A stretch of DNA of 64,000 nt from CAZYFH01 sp964646815 (GCA_964646815.1 CAZYFH010000005.1:95685-159684); one strand, 5' to 3'. Shown: positions 43,232 to 52,235, numbered from the stretch's first letter. A program made the numbers and translations. Notes: generated from the letters alone by a model not told the origin.

Positions 43232-44521
43232 ATGCGTAGTGGCCTGTTCACCGAGATCGTCGGGATGGCGTTCGCGACCCTCCGAACGCAGAAGATGCGC
43301 TCGTCGCTCACGATTCTCGGCATCGCGATCGGAATCACGTCCCTCGTCAGCATGACGTCTCTCATTCGAGGCTTCACCGAAACGCTGAAGGACGCCATCC
43401 GGCAGATCGGCCCCGACACCATCATGGTGATGCAGTTCTCCGGCACCAGTCTGATGTCGGGCGCCGACTTCATGGACCTGATGCAACGTCCGACCCTGAC
43501 GATCGCTGACGCCAACGCGATCGATCAACAGGCGTCAGAAACCATCGCCAGCGTCAACATCCAATTGGGCGGAATGGGTGGACCGGGGATGTCACAAACA
43601 CGCTTGCACTACCAGGGTGAGCGCACCAAGCCGATCCAGATCGCTGGCTCGACGAGTAATTTCCCTGACGTATTTCACGTCGATCTCGAACACGGGCGCT
43701 TCTTCACCGACAGCGAGGTCAGCCACCGGCGCCGGGTCATCGTGCTCGGCTACACGACGTTCGAGGCGCTGTTCACCAACGTCGACCCGATTGGAAAGAC
43801 AGTCCGCGTTGGCACGCAGCCGTACACAGTGATCGGGGTCATGGCCCCTCGGGCAGTCATGGGCGGCATGGATGCGGGACAGGACGACACCGCGGTCATC
43901 CCGCATACCGCCTATCAGAAGCAGTTCGGGATCAGGGCTCATCGATCGCGCAGAGGGACATTCTCCAGCATCATGATCGCCGCCGTGCCCCGCGAGGGAG
44001 TCCCACGGGACACTGCCGAACGGGATGTCACAGCGGTGATGCGTATTCGCCACGGTCTCCGCCTCGACGAGCCGAACGACTTCGATCTGATGACCCAGGA
44101 CGCCGCGCTCCAGATGTTCGATCAAATCAGCGCTGCGATGTTTCTGGCGCTGGGGGGCGTCTCGTCCATCGCGCTCCTGGTCGGTGGGATTGGGGTCATG
44201 GCCATCATGACCATCTCGGTCAAGGAGCGGACCCGAGAGATCGGGACGCGTAAGGCACTAGGCGCCCGCCGGCGTGAGGTCCTCCAGCAGTTCCTGCTGG
44301 AGGCGATGTTTCTGACGGCGGTTGGCGGCGTGTTCGGGATCGCGTTCGGCGCCAGTATCGCCCTCGGCATTCAACTCGTCACCAGCTTCCCGGTGTCCCT
44401 CCCTTGGTGGTCCTTCGCCCTCGGCATCGGCTTCTCCGCCACGGTTGGCATCGTCTTCGGGATGTACCCGGCGATCAAAGCATCAGCCCTCGATCCCATC
44501 GAAGCCCTTCGATTCGAATAG
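43232..44521 (+). CDS. MacB/FtsX-type ABC permease 2
   Basis: 429 residues, paralogous to the preceding permease (TLRTQKMRSSLTILGIAIGI; MTISVKERTREIGTRKALGARRREVLQQFLLEAM; GMYPAIKASALDPIEALRFE). Same topology, no ATPase domain. 11 bp after permease 1. The pair needs an ATP-binding partner encoded elsewhere, because none is found in this operon. Confidence 0.87.
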   Translation: MRSGLFTEIVGMAFATLRTQKMRSSLTILGIAIGITSLVSMTSLIRGFTETLKDAIRQIGPDTIMVMQFSGTSLMSGADFMDLMQRPTLTIADANAIDQQASETIASVNIQLGGMGGPGMSQTRLHYQGERTKPIQIAGSTSNFPDVFHVDLEHGRFFTDSEVSHRRRVIVLGYTTFEALFTNVDPIGKTVRVGTQPYTVIGVMAPRAVMGGMDAGQDDTAVIPHTAYQKQFGIRAHRSRRGTFSSIMIAAVPREGVPRDTAERDVTAVMRIRHGLRLDEPNDFDLMTQDAALQMFDQISAAMFLALGGVSSIALLVGGIGVMAIMTISVKERTREIGTRKALGARRREVLQQFLLEAMFLTAVGGVFGIAFGASIALGIQLVTSFPVSLPWWSFALGIGFSATVGIVFGMYPAIKASALDPIEALRFE

Positions 44522-44647
44522 CATCCCCGTGACCGGCCGGACACTGACGAGCGGCCCGACTCGCTGGACTTGAGCCCCCGGCCCCATCGAAGTACGATCG
44601 GGGGCTCCCCGGACGTGGAACCCGCAGAGTGAGGAGGGTGTGTATCC

Positions 44648-46747
44648 ATGAAGGTCTACAGCGCGTCGAGCATCCGCAACGTCGCGATCGTCGGCCACAG
44701 CGGTTCCGGCAAGACGCAGCTGGCCTCGGCCGCGCTGTTCGACGCGAAGATGGTCAACCGCCTCGGTATGGTGGACGACGGCACGACCACCACCGACTAC
44801 GACGACGAAGAGGTTGTGCGCAAACACACCCTGTCGTCGACCGTCGCCTTCGCCGAGTGGCAGAAGACGAAGATCAACCTGATCGACACGCCGGGCATCG
44901 GCAACTTCCTCAGCGACACTCGCGCGGCGTTGTGCGTGGCCGATGCGGCGCTGGTCGTCGTCGACGCCGTCGCCGGCGTCGAAGTGCAAACCGAGAAGGT
45001 ATGGAACATCGCCGAGGAGCTCGGTGTGCCCTGTCTGGTCGTGGTGAATCTCCTAGACCGAGAGCGGGCCAGTCTGGATCGGTCGCTCGCGTCCCTACGG
45101 GAAGCGTTCGGTCGCACGGTCGTCCCGGTGCAGATCCCGATCGGCTCCGAAAAGACCTTTCGTGGCGTGATCGACCTGGTGGCGACGACGAGCGTGACGT
45201 TCACCATGGACGGCAGCGGCACACCGACGACCGGCGATGTGCCCGGAGACCTCTCGGAACAGGCAAACACGGCGCGCGAGGCCCTCATTGAGCTGGTGGC
45301 GGAAGCCGACGACGCGCTGATGGAGAGGTTTTTCGAGGCGGGGACGCTGACGCAAGGGGAACTCGAGGGCGGATTGCGCGCCGCGACGATCGCGCGCCGT
45401 GTCTTCCCGCTGGTCTGCACATCGGCGCACGCCAACATCGGCATCCAGCCGCTGCTCGACGCCATGCTCGCCTATCTACCTTCCCCGGAAGACAAGCCGT
45501 TCCCTGCGGTCGACCGACAGACTGGCGAGGCAGCATCCTACGATGGCAGCGAGACGGCGCCGGCGGCGACGTTCATCTGGAAAACCATTGCCGACCCATT
45601 CGCCGGGCGCATCACGCTGTTCCGCGTGGCTGCTGGTACGCTCAAGGCTGACTCCACCGTGTACAACGTCACGAAGGAGACGTCGGAGCGGCTCGGTGGC
45701 TTGACCATCATGCAGGGCAAGACCGCGAACGCCGTCCCAGAGGTCAAGGCCGGCGATCTGGGCGCGGTAGCAAAGCTCAAGGAGACCCAGACAAACGACA
45801 CGTTGGCGGACAAGAGTGGCGCGTTCAGGTTTACCCCCATCGCGTTCGCCGAACCGGTGCTCTCCTACGCCATCGAGCCAAAGAGCCGTGGGGATGAGGA
45901 GAAGATCAGTACCTCGCTGCAGCGAATCCAGGAGGAGGACCCGACGATCCGCTACGACCGCGACGCCGAGACCAAGCAACTCCTGCTGTCGGGGCAAGGA
46001 CAAGTGCACATTGAGGTGACGGTCGCCAAGCTGAAACGGCGGTTTGGTGTCGAGGTCATCCTGAAGCCACCTCGCATCCCCTACCGGGAGACCATCACAA
46101 CGGCCACCGAGGCGCACGGCCGGCACAAGAAGCAGACCGGCGGCCACGGTCAGTTCGGTGACTGCAAGATCCGAGTAGAGCCGCTGCCGCGCGGCGAGGA
46201 CTTCGACTTCGCAAACGAGATCTTCGGCGGCTCCATTCCGCGCCAGTTCATCCCGGCTGTCGAAAAGGGCATTCACGAGGCCCGTGAGAAGGGGTTCCTC
46301 GCAGGGTACCCCATGGTCGACTTCCGCGTGACCCTCTACGACGGGCAGTTCCACGCTGTCGATTCGAACGAGATGTCGTTCAAGATGGCCGGTCGGCTCG
46401 CGTTCAAGGACGCCATGTCGAAGGCTCGCCCGACGCTGCTCGAGCCAATCATGAACGTCGAAGTGTCAGCGCCGGGCGATTTCGCCGGCGATCTCATGGG
46501 TGACTTAAATGGCCGCCGCGGACGTATCGGCGGCATGGAGACACGGGGTACGTCGACGCTCATCAAGGCCCAGGTGCCGATGGCTGAGATGCTGACGTAT
46601 GAGCAGCAGTTGACGTCCTCGACCGGCGGTCGCGGCTCGTACCATATGGAGTTCTCCCATTACGAAGAGGTGCCGTCGCACCTCCACGGCAAGATCATCT
46701 CCGCGGCAAAGGCCGAACGCGGAGAGACCGTGGAGGCCGAGGAGTAG
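44648..46747 (+). CDS. Elongation factor G-like GTPase (EF-G paralogue)
   Basis: 699 residues with the full EF-G domain order: GTPase (Walker A GHSGSGKT, residues 16-23), domain II (FAGRITLFRVAAGTLKADSTVYN), III, IV (KKQTGGHGQFGDCKIRVEPL) and V (YHMEFSHYEEVPSHL). It departs from canonical EF-G: switch II reads DTPGIGNF (residues 80-87), lacking the His needed for GTP hydrolysis in DTPGHVDF, and NKxD reads NLLD (134-137). Such EF-G2-type paralogues are common in Acidobacteriota relatives; roles in ribosome recycling or translation under stress are unclear. A strong AGGAGGG precedes ATG 44648. Canonical fusA is probably elsewhere. Confidence 0.88.
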   Translation: MKVYSASSIRNVAIVGHSGSGKTQLASAALFDAKMVNRLGMVDDGTTTTDYDDEEVVRKHTLSSTVAFAEWQKTKINLIDTPGIGNFLSDTRAALCVADAALVVVDAVAGVEVQTEKVWNIAEELGVPCLVVVNLLDRERASLDRSLASLREAFGRTVVPVQIPIGSEKTFRGVIDLVATTSVTFTMDGSGTPTTGDVPGDLSEQANTAREALIELVAEADDALMERFFEAGTLTQGELEGGLRAATIARRVFPLVCTSAHANIGIQPLLDAMLAYLPSPEDKPFPAVDRQTGEAASYDGSETAPAATFIWKTIADPFAGRITLFRVAAGTLKADSTVYNVTKETSERLGGLTIMQGKTANAVPEVKAGDLGAVAKLKETQTNDTLADKSGAFRFTPIAFAEPVLSYAIEPKSRGDEEKISTSLQRIQEEDPTIRYDRDAETKQLLLSGQGQVHIEVTVAKLKRRFGVEVILKPPRIPYRETITTATEAHGRHKKQTGGHGQFGDCKIRVEPLPRGEDFDFANEIFGGSIPRQFIPAVEKGIHEAREKGFLAGYPMVDFRVTLYDGQFHAVDSNEMSFKMAGRLAFKDAMSKARPTLLEPIMNVEVSAPGDFAGDLMGDLNGRRGRIGGMETRGTSTLIKAQVPMAEMLTYEQQLTSSTGGRGSYHMEFSHYEEVPSHLHGKIISAAKAERGETVEAEE

Positions 46748-46763
46748 CCCTCAAGCGACAGAT

Positions 46764-46910
46764 TTACTGAATCTGCCTGCGGACCTCCAAACCGATGTCG
46801 CCCCGCAGGCCCTCGAGGACGATCCGGATCTTCTCTTCGGCCGAGAATCGCCGGCGGGTCTTCCGTCGAATGGCCTGAACGACCTTTTCTGCTGACTTTG
46901 CCTTTGTCAT
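46764..46910 (-). pseudogene. 48-codon chimera of IS3-type OrfA start and IS200-type TnpA fragment
   Basis: From ATG 46910 (preceded by GGGAGGAG) the frame reads MTKAKSAEKVVQAIRRKTRR and RFSAEEKIRIVLEGLRG, the beginning of an IS3-family OrfA, then DIGLEVRRQIQ and a TAA (46766-46764). The second part matches LRGDLGLEVRKQL of the IS200-like relic at 37909-38344, both in protein and in DNA. The join falls at a shared CTGCGGGGCGAC. A recombined relic, unlikely to be functional. Confidence 0.7.
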
Positions 46911-47141
46911 GGGGAGCTCCTCCCCTGGTGGCAACGTCTCTCTTGTCTCACCGCCTCAATCGGTCCACATTGAATGGAAAACCGCTCCGAAGCGACTGAC
47001 AGTCCGCGGTGAGCGTCTGGTTGCATTCGGCTGCCCGAGGGACGTCCCGCGACGGCTGAGCCTTGCTGGTAAATCCTACGGTGCGTGCGCGAGGCGCGTG
47101 GGGGCACCGCAGTCGCCTGGAACGACCGTCTCGCGACGACA
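46911..47141. other. Gene-free stretch before the SRPBCC pseudogene
   Basis: I see no gene, RNA or clear promoter. GGGAGCTCCTCCCC near 46913 is a short palindrome at the ribosome binding site of the transposase relic. Confidence 0.4.
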
Positions 47142-47733
47142 ATGAGCGTCGACGTCGCCACGGAGATCATGACCGATCGCGTGCTGGAGGATGTCGCCGC
47201 CTACACGGAAAATCCGGACAACGCGAACGCCTGGCACGTGAACATCAAGTCGGTCGAGTGGAAAACTCAGCCGCCGGCCACGGTCGGCTCACGTATCACG
47301 TTCGTCGCGAAGTTCCTCGGACGGCCACCTAGCCTACACGTACGAGATCGTCGAACTCGTGCCCTACGCGCGGCTGGTCATGCGGACGCCGGAGGGACCG
47401 TTCTCGATGGAGAGGCAGTACACATGGGAAGCGGTCGATGACGGATACACCCGGATGACGCTGCGAAACAGAAGGACGCCCTCGGGGTTCTCGAAGATGG
47501 CTGCGCCATTCATGGCGAAGGCCATGCGCCGGGCCAATCAGAAGGACCTAGCGTTGCTGAAGCGACTACTCGAGGATCAGGCGCTGCTATCGATCGATCG
47601 CGGTACTGAAAAGCTGGTTCGGCTTGGCCCAGTAGCTGGAGTCTCGGAGGTACCGAAACCGAACCGCACCCCTGAAACCGTGACGACGCGGTTTTCGAGA
47701 GAGACCACCGCTGGGTCGCTTTCGGAGCGATGA
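47142..47733 (+). pseudogene. SRPBCC (START-like) family protein, frameshifted
   Basis: From ATG 47142: TEIMTDRVLEDVAAYTENPD and NAWHVNIKSVEWKT up to FVAKFLGR, then a one-base shift around 47324 (an extra C in GGCCACC) is needed to continue AYTYEIVELVPYARLVMRTP and GFSKMAAPFMAKAMRRANQK. The two halves together form a standard SRPBCC lipid- or ligand-binding protein of about 145 residues, followed by an unrelated tail. A sequencing error cannot be excluded. Confidence 0.75.
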
Positions 47734-47780
47734 GGAGTGTTGCACCTGGAGAGCGGGTGAGCGACGCCCCAGTCGCTGCC

Positions 47781-48362
47781 CTACACCTTCTTCCGGGTGC
47801 GCTTGGGCTGGACCTTGCCGCCCCGGTCCGGCTTCCCGCTGGGGGGCGTACCTGTGTCGACGCCTTCCCGACCGGCGCCGCGGATGCGACGCGCCGCCCG
47901 TCGAAGACGCCCACCGACGCCCGGCTTGGCCTCAGCTTCCTTCTTCGCGTCGGCGTCAGTGTCAGTCTCCGGACTGTACTCACTCCCAATCAACTCGATC
48001 TGCGCCATTTCCGCCGCATCGCCCTGGCGGTGGCCCAACCGCAACACGCGCGTATACCCTCCGGGACGCGTCGCAAATCGCGGTGCGATCGTCTCAAAGA
48101 GCTTCGTCGCCACCTCTCGGTCGGCGAGATCCCGTCCGACCAGGCGCCGCGCATGCAGGGCCCGACCCGCGCCGGCCCCGTCGGCGACGCCACGCTTGGC
48201 GACGGTGATTAGTCGCTCAACGAACGGCCGGAGTTCCTTCGCCTTTGCGACGGTCGTGCTGATCCGCTCATGGCGGAGCAACGCCTCTGCCTGGTTCCGG
48301 AGCAACGCCATCCGATGCTCCGTCACACGACCCAGTTTTCGGTGGGCGACTCGGTGACGCAT
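47781..48362 (-). CDS. rplQ: 50S ribosomal protein L17
   Basis: 193 residues from ATG 48362 (MRHRVAHRKLGRVTEHRMALLRN). The L17 core ends near residue 120 (GDAAEMAQIELIGSE); the remaining 70 residues are a basic, Lys/Arg/Gly-rich tail, longer than the typical protein. GTG 48371, overlapping the rpoA stop, is another possible start. It is the last gene of the ribosomal run; no strong terminator is visible after it. Confidence 0.92.
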   Translation of the reverse strand: MRHRVAHRKLGRVTEHRMALLRNQAEALLRHERISTTVAKAKELRPFVERLITVAKRGVADGAGAGRALHARRLVGRDLADREVATKLFETIAPRFATRPGGYTRVLRLGHRQGDAAEMAQIELIGSEYSPETDTDADAKKEAEAKPGVGGRLRRAARRIRGAGREGVDTGTPPSGKPDRGGKVQPKRTRKKV

Positions 48363-48367
48363 AACAA

Positions 48368-49366
48368 TCACGCCTGCTCGGTTTGTGGCGGTGCCTCGGC
48401 AGCCGGCTGCTCCAGCCGCATGCCAAGGCTCAGCCCCATCCCCAACAGGATCTCCTTGATCTCGTTCAATGACTTGCGCCCGAAGTTCTTCGTCCGTAGC
48501 ATCTCGGGCTCGCTCTTCTGGACGAGCTCGCGAATCGTCCGGATGTCGGCGTTCTTCAGGCAGTTATACGACCGTACCGATAGCTCGAGCTCTTCGACGC
48601 TCTTGTCCAGGTGCTCGTTGGCGATGGGGGTAGGCTGATCAGGTGCCGGCTCTCGGGGCTGCTCAACCGGCTCGTCGATGTTGATGAAGATGTTCAAGTG
48701 ATCCCTGATCAGCTTCGCGCCGAGGGAGACGGCGTCGCGCGCGGTGATCGTCCCATCTGTCCACACGTCGACCGTCAGCTTGTCGTAGTCGGTCGTCTGG
48801 CCAAGCCGCGCGGACTCAACGATATAGTTAACCTTCTTGATGGGGGAGTGCACCGAATCGACGGGGATCCACCCGATCCCCAGCTCCTCGTCGAAGTTCT
48901 TGTCGGCCGACACGTATCCCCGGCCGCGCCGCGCACGCAATTCCATGTTCAGGCGCCCGCCGTCGCCGATCGTCGCGATGTGCACGTCCGGCTCGAGGAT
49001 CTCCACATCGGCGTCGGTCTCGAGGTCTCCCGCTTTGACCTCGCCGGCCTTGTCCGCATGGAGATGAAGCGTCTTGATGTGATCGACGTGGATCTTGATC
49101 GGAATCTGCTTGAGGTTCAGGATGATGTCGGTGGCATCCTCCACCACACCCTGAATCGGCGAGAACTCGTGTAGAACGCCGTCGATCTTCACCGCGGTCA
49201 CGGCCGCGCCCTCGATCGACGACAACAGCACGCGCCGTAGCGCGTTGCCGATGGTCGTCCCGAAGCCGCGCTCGAACGGCTGAGCGTAGAAGCGCCCGTA
49301 CTGATTCGTGAGCGTGTCGCGCTCGTACTCCAGTACCTTCGGTCGCTGGAAGCCTTTCCACAGCAT
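48368..49366 (-). CDS. rpoA: DNA-directed RNA polymerase subunit alpha
   Basis: 332 residues. The N-terminal dimerisation domain has FERGFGTTIGNALRRVLLSSIEGAAVTAVKIDGVLHEFSPIQGV; the C-terminal domain has VEELELSVRSYNCLKNADIRTIRELVQKSEPEMLRTKNFGRKSLNEIKEIL. Alpha nucleates polymerase assembly and contacts UP elements. It lies between rpsD and rplQ as in the standard alpha operon. Confidence 0.96.
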   Translation of the reverse strand: MLWKGFQRPKVLEYERDTLTNQYGRFYAQPFERGFGTTIGNALRRVLLSSIEGAAVTAVKIDGVLHEFSPIQGVVEDATDIILNLKQIPIKIHVDHIKTLHLHADKAGEVKAGDLETDADVEILEPDVHIATIGDGGRLNMELRARRGRGYVSADKNFDEELGIGWIPVDSVHSPIKKVNYIVESARLGQTTDYDKLTVDVWTDGTITARDAVSLGAKLIRDHLNIFINIDEPVEQPREPAPDQPTPIANEHLDKSVEELELSVRSYNCLKNADIRTIRELVQKSEPEMLRTKNFGRKSLNEIKEILLGMGLSLGMRLEQPAAEAPPQTEQA

Positions 49367-49429
49367 CGAATCCAGTCCTTTCAGAGCGGGGAGCAGACCT
49401 GTTGACCCCGAACGGGCCAGCGGGGTCGC

Positions 49430-50059
49430 CTATTTCGAATACAGCTCGACAATCAGTTGTTCCTGCACTGGCAGGTTTATCTGCTCTCGCGTGGGGACGG
49501 CCGAGAGCCGGCCAGTCAGCGCCCCGCCATCAAGCTCCAGCCATTCCGGCACGCCACGACCCTTGACCTCTTCCATGGCGTATTGGATTGCGGGGTTCTT
49601 TGCACTCTTTGATTTGACGGTGATCTGGTCTCCCGCGCGCAGTGAGTACGACGGGATGTCGGCGCGTTTGCCGTTGACGAGAAAGTGCCCGTGGCGCACC
49701 AACTGCCGTGCCTGTGGTCGCGACGTCGCGAAGCCGAGCCGATAGACGACGTTGTCCAGGCGGCTTTCTAGGAGCTGGAGGAGCGTCTCGCCGGTGATGC
49801 CCTTCTTCCGGTCAGCGGTCTCGAAGTAGCGCCTGAACTGGCGTTCGAGAACGCCGTACATACGCTTCACCCGCTGCTTCTCACGCAGCTGGAGCCCGTA
49901 ACCCATGAGCTTGGCCTTGCGGCCCCTTCCATGCTGTCCCGGGGGGACGTTGCGCCGTTCGATGGCGCATTTTTCGCCATAGCAGCGCTCCCCCTTGAGA
50001 AAGAGTTTCATTCCTTCTCGTCGGCACAACCGGCACACCGGACCCACGTAACGTGCCAT
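49430..50059 (-). CDS. rpsD: 30S ribosomal protein S4
   Basis: 209 residues. It has the zinc-binding form: two Cys pairs in CRLCRREG and CYGEKC near the N-terminus, then PPGQHGRGRKAKLMGYGLQLREKQRVKRMYG and the S4 RNA-binding domain (SRLDNVVYRLGFATSRPQARQLVRHGHFLVNG). A primary 16S rRNA binder and, in E. coli, regulator of the alpha operon. Confidence 0.96.
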   Translation of the reverse strand: MARYVGPVCRLCRREGMKLFLKGERCYGEKCAIERRNVPPGQHGRGRKAKLMGYGLQLREKQRVKRMYGVLERQFRRYFETADRKKGITGETLLQLLESRLDNVVYRLGFATSRPQARQLVRHGHFLVNGKRADIPSYSLRAGDQITVKSKSAKNPAIQYAMEEVKGRGVPEWLELDGGALTGRLSAVPTREQINLPVQEQLIVELYSK

Positions 50060-50083
50060 GCTTGCTCAGCCCTTCTCGACGCG

Positions 50084-50524
50084 CTAGACGCGCCGCCGTT
50101 TAGGTGGACGGCACCCGTTGTGCGGAATCGGGGTCACGTCCCGAATGGACTTGACCTCGAGCCCAACCGACGTCTGCAGCGCGCGAATCGCCGACTCGCG
50201 ACCCGCACCCGGCCCTTTAACCCGCACGTCCACCGAACGGACGCCGAATCCTTTAGCGCCATGACCCGCGCTGAGGGCAGCCTGCGTCGCGGCGTAGGGC
50301 GTGCCCTTGCGCGACCCCTTGAAGCCGATCCCACCCGCGCTCGACCACGACAACACTGCGCCGTCGTTGTCCGTGATCGTGATGATCGTGTTGTTGAACG
50401 AGGCCTGGATATGCACGACACCGTGGTGCACGACACGCTTCTCGCCACGCTTCTTGAACGTCTTCTTCCGCCGCTTCGGCTTCCCCGTGGGGAGTCCGGA
50501 TTCAACCGTGTCCGTCTTGGCCAT
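50084..50524 (-). CDS. rpsK: 30S ribosomal protein S11
   Basis: 146 residues; the N-terminal 20 residues are a Lys/Arg-rich extension (GKPKRRKKTFKKRGEK) beyond the usual core. VVHHGVVHIQASFNNTIITITDNDGAVLSWSSAGGIGFKGSRKGTPYAATQAA and IRDVTPIPHNGCRPPKRRRV are typical. It forms part of the 30S platform. Confidence 0.96.
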   Translation of the reverse strand: MAKTDTVESGLPTGKPKRRKKTFKKRGEKRVVHHGVVHIQASFNNTIITITDNDGAVLSWSSAGGIGFKGSRKGTPYAATQAALSAGHGAKGFGVRSVDVRVKGPGAGRESAIRALQTSVGLEVKSIRDVTPIPHNGCRPPKRRRV

Positions 50525-50541
50525 CGTCAGTCTCGCGTGCC

Positions 50542-50916
50542 TTACGTCGCCTTCTTCTTGGCGACCGCACCCTTGCGCGGTCCCTTACGGGTGCGCGCGT
50601 TCGTGTTGGTCCGCTGTCCCCGAACCGGCAGGTTTCGCCGGTGCCGGAGCCCCCGATAGCACCCGATCTCCATCAGGCGCTTGATGTTCATCGAGATCTC
50701 TTTTCGCAGGTCGCCTTCAACCCCACCCTGCTCCTCGATGACGCGACTGATCTTCCTGACGTCGTCCTCAGTGAGATCCTTGACGCGCGTATCCGGACCG
50801 ACGCCTGAGACGCTGAGGATATTCGTCGATCGCGTCGGACCAATCCCGAAGATGTAGGTCAACCCCACTTCGATCCGCTTCGTTCTCGGAAGATCTACGC
50901 CTGCAATACGTGCCAT
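50542..50916 (-). CDS. rpsM: 30S ribosomal protein S13
   Basis: 124 residues from ATG 50916 (MARIAGVDLPRTKRIEVGLTYIFGIGPTRS). The helix-two-turn-helix region and the C-terminal GLRHRRNLPVRGQRTNTNARTRKGPRK are standard. It contacts the P-site tRNA and the subunit bridge. The longer frame upstream of 50916 has no family similarity. Confidence 0.96.
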   Translation of the reverse strand: MARIAGVDLPRTKRIEVGLTYIFGIGPTRSTNILSVSGVGPDTRVKDLTEDDVRKISRVIEEQGGVEGDLRKEISMNIKRLMEIGCYRGLRHRRNLPVRGQRTNTNARTRKGPRKGAVAKKKAT

Positions 50917-51016
50917 AGCTGTGCCTTTGTGCCTCTGTACTTCGGCTGAGGGCTGACACCACATCCGGACGGGCGGTCAGCCATGAGCCCTACGTCTACG
51001 CTACATCGTGTCCAGC

Positions 51017-51130
51017 TCACCCCTGCCGTTGCTTGTGCTTCGGATTCGGACAGATCACGCGGACGACGCCCCGGCGTCGCACGATCTTGCACTTGTCACA
51101 CATGCGTCGAACTGATGTGCGCACCTTCAT
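51017..51130 (-). CDS. rpmJ: 50S ribosomal protein L36
   Basis: 37 residues: MKVRTSVRRMCDKCKIVRRR, GVVRVICPNPKHKQRQG. All zinc ligands (Cys11, Cys14, Cys27, His32) are present, so this is the zinc-binding form. It lies between infA and rpsM, the canonical position. Confidence 0.95.
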   Translation of the reverse strand: MKVRTSVRRMCDKCKIVRRRGVVRVICPNPKHKQRQG

Positions 51131-51154
51131 GACTACCTCTCGCCCGCCGTCGTT

Positions 51155-51406
51155 CTACTGGGCTCCCAGACGCTCCGTAATCCGGCCGCGGGTCCGGTTG
51201 CGTGGTGCGCGCGCCACGCTCACACGGTCTCCCACGAGAATGCGCACGAAGTTACGGTGCGCGTCACGCGACGCGTGCGCCACGATTCGCTCATGCGACG
51301 CGAGCTCCACCCGATAGAGCGCGTTGGGCAGCGCCTCGACGACGACGCCTTCGTCCTCGATATCACGGTCGGTGACGTCACCACCCGTGGCCCGTGTCTC
51401 CTGCAT
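51155..51406 (-). CDS. infA: Translation initiation factor IF-1
   Basis: 83 residues, somewhat divergent. The OB-fold motif VVVEALPNALYRVELASHERIVAHASRDAHRNFVRILVGDRVSV..RTRGRITER is recognisable, with a 12-residue N-terminal extension. It occupies the A site during initiation. The start lies inside the end of map (29-bp overlap). Confidence 0.9.
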   Translation of the reverse strand: MQETRATGGDVTDRDIEDEGVVVEALPNALYRVELASHERIVAHASRDAHRNFVRILVGDRVSVARAPRNRTRGRITERLGAQ

Positions 51407-52235
51407 CGCTCTCCGGACCGCCGGCTGTCGGCGCGTACGAATGAACGGGGCTCGCCTCCTCGCCCGACTGTGTCCCCGTGGTGAGAGCCAGCGGCGTGCT
51501 CAACACCACCGGACCCTCCATCGTGATGGCCACGGTGTGCTCGAAGTGCGCGGATAAGCTGCCGTCGCGCGTCACCGCCGTCCAGCCGTCGTCGAGCACC
51601 CTGACGTCCGCCCGGCCCATATTCACCATCGGCTCAATCGCGATGACCATTCCGGCAGTCAGCCGTGGCCCCCGCCCAGGCTCTCCATAGTTGGGAATCT
51701 GGGGATCCTCATGGAGACTCGTGCCGATTCCATGCCCGACGAACTCACGCACCACCGAAAAGCCGTTCGCCTCGACATGCTGTTGCACGGCGTGTCCGAG
51801 ATCCGACACCCGTCCACCCACCTGGGCGCACGCGATCGACTGTGTCAGCGCCTCGCGCGTTACGCGCAGCAGGGTCGACGCGCGCTCAGGAATCGTCCCC
51901 ACCCCGACCGTGACCGCCGAGTCACCGTAGAAGCCATCGAGCACGACCCCGAGGTCGATCGAGACGATGTCTCCCGCCGCCAGCGGCGTATTGGACGGAA
52001 TGCCATGGACCACGGCATCATTGACCGAGGTGCACAACGTGGCCGGGTAGTCCTTGTAGCCCTTGAATGCGGGAACGGCACCCGCCTCGCGCACGCGCGC
52101 CTCCGCGAGCGTATCGAGCGCGCGCGTCGTGACACCGGGCGCCACCTGTGCCTGCAGCTCGGCCAGCACCTGCGCGACCAGCGCATTGGCGGCGCGCATC
52201 CGCTGCAGCTCCGCGGGCGATTTGCTAACAATCAT
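51378..52235 (-). CDS. map: Methionine aminopeptidase, type I
   Basis: 285 residues. Metal ligands are visible in VSIDLGVVLDGFYGDSAVTV (two Asp), EFVGHGIGTSLHEDPQIPNYG (His), MVIAIEPMVNMG (Glu) and SAHFEHTVAIT (Glu). It removes the initiator Met. The last 35 residues form a Ser/Thr/Gly-rich tail unlike standard MetAP-I, and this tail overlaps the infA start. ATG 52235 overlaps the adk stop (ATGA). Confidence 0.95.
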   Translation of the reverse strand: MIVSKSPAELQRMRAANALVAQVLAELQAQVAPGVTTRALDTLAEARVREAGAVPAFKGYKDYPATLCTSVNDAVVHGIPSNTPLAAGDIVSIDLGVVLDGFYGDSAVTVGVGTIPERASTLLRVTREALTQSIACAQVGGRVSDLGHAVQQHVEANGFSVVREFVGHGIGTSLHEDPQIPNYGEPGRGPRLTAGMVIAIEPMVNMGRADVRVLDDGWTAVTRDGSLSAHFEHTVAITMEGPVVLSTPLALTTGTQSGEEASPVHSYAPTAGGPESDAGDTGHGW

